NCBI GenBank assembly: GCA_013399695.1
Contig: VXAU01000294.1
Span: forward strand, 1,005,830 to 1,069,829
Length of the DNA: 64,000 bases
Direction of reading: 5' to 3'
Source of the DNA: Formicarius rufipectus
Lineage: Eukaryota > Chordata > Aves > Passeriformes > Formicariidae
This document shows, one piece after another, positions 63,601-64,000 of this stretch. Position 1 is the first letter of the stretch. Every line of letters starts with the position of its first letter. The position numbers were made by a program, and so were the translations under genes. The notes beneath the pieces were generated by a model. It was not told the DNA's origin. It searched no databases and worked only from the letters and a program-made list of their open reading frames with translations.

Positions 63601-64000
63601 ATTTAAGTGCTGCACTGCTGCTGTTTTCCACCTTGAACAGCAATCCAACATTGGTGTTGCCTTCTGCTTTACCTTTTAAGTTTAAACAATTTGTTTGATC
63701 AGGCGCTTTGGCCTTACAAGCTTGCAGAAACAGAGGTGCTAAAAAAAGATCCAGCAAGCAAGAGTTCTTGAACATTGTACCAGTACCTAATAAATAGCTC
63801 TATGATTTGCCTTTCTAGTCTACCTCTCTGGTTAAGCAAAGGAAACCCAAGATCATTTGTTATATGTATTTTACTACTGTAATTCAGTGAAAATCATCCA
63901 GTTAATATATCAGTTTCTAATACCACTATATAAACAACTGAGGAAATTTTAAGCTTCTTCATAAAGCACAGGGGTCCCAAAGCAGCAAGTTCAGCACATA
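60656..64000 (-). other. Possible 3' UTR of the next gene, expected to be TENT5C (FAM46C)
   Basis: The minus strand has AATAAA (plus-strand tttatt near 60,663) followed by cttgtgctgaacactg, a plausible cleavage region, and an AT-rich, repeat-poor stretch to the window edge. In mammals the gene after GDAP2 in this direction is TENT5C, which would be on the minus strand here, with one coding exon and a 3' UTR of several kilobases. No coding sequence of TENT5C is present, so this rests on gene order and one poly(A) signal. Confidence 0.35.

Noticed and set aside
1..64000. CRISPR arrays, operons, phage or other prokaryotic systems
   Set aside because: The DNA is vertebrate with spliced genes; there are no regularly spaced repeats and no bacterial-type genes.

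Overview
This is a vertebrate, most likely avian, nuclear window. The evidence is two interrupted genes with GT-AG introns, short introns (the GDAP2 coding part spans about 22 kb) and several CR1-type LINE fragments with the 3' end typical of birds. CR1 also occurs in turtles and crocodilians, so bird is an inference and I cannot name a species.

Layout. (1) 1-11,296, minus strand: the 5' part of WDR3, a nucleolar WD40 protein of the small-subunit processome. Fifteen coding exons (596 codons) can be joined in frame with no stop; the remaining C-terminal exons lie off the left edge. (2) About 11,030-11,600: a CpG island holding the WDR3 start and a probable shared promoter, followed by a 16-bp minisatellite. 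(3) 12,735-35,114, plus strand: the complete coding sequence of GDAP2 in 13 coding exons (495 codons plus stop), head-to-head with WDR3, with a short 3' UTR ending at a canonical poly(A) signal at 35,797. (4) 35.8-60.6 kb: an intergenic stretch with no gene I can support. It holds decayed CR1 pieces, a type II tRNA-like SINE candidate near 50.8 kb, an isolated CpG-rich patch at 52.6-52.8 kb, a long near-perfect hairpin at 53.0 kb and small tandem duplications. (5) About 60.65-64.0 kb, minus strand: possibly the 3' UTR of the next gene. By mammalian gene order this should be TENT5C (FAM46C), but no coding part is inside the window.

The WDR3/GDAP2 head-to-head pair is the same arrangement as on human chromosome 1p12. 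WDR3 serves rRNA processing. GDAP2 is a cytosolic macro-domain plus CRAL-TRIO protein of poorly defined function. They share a promoter region, but nothing here shows a shared pathway. I found no previously undescribed system; the odd items are in the intergenic part and in the degenerate macro-domain loops of GDAP2.
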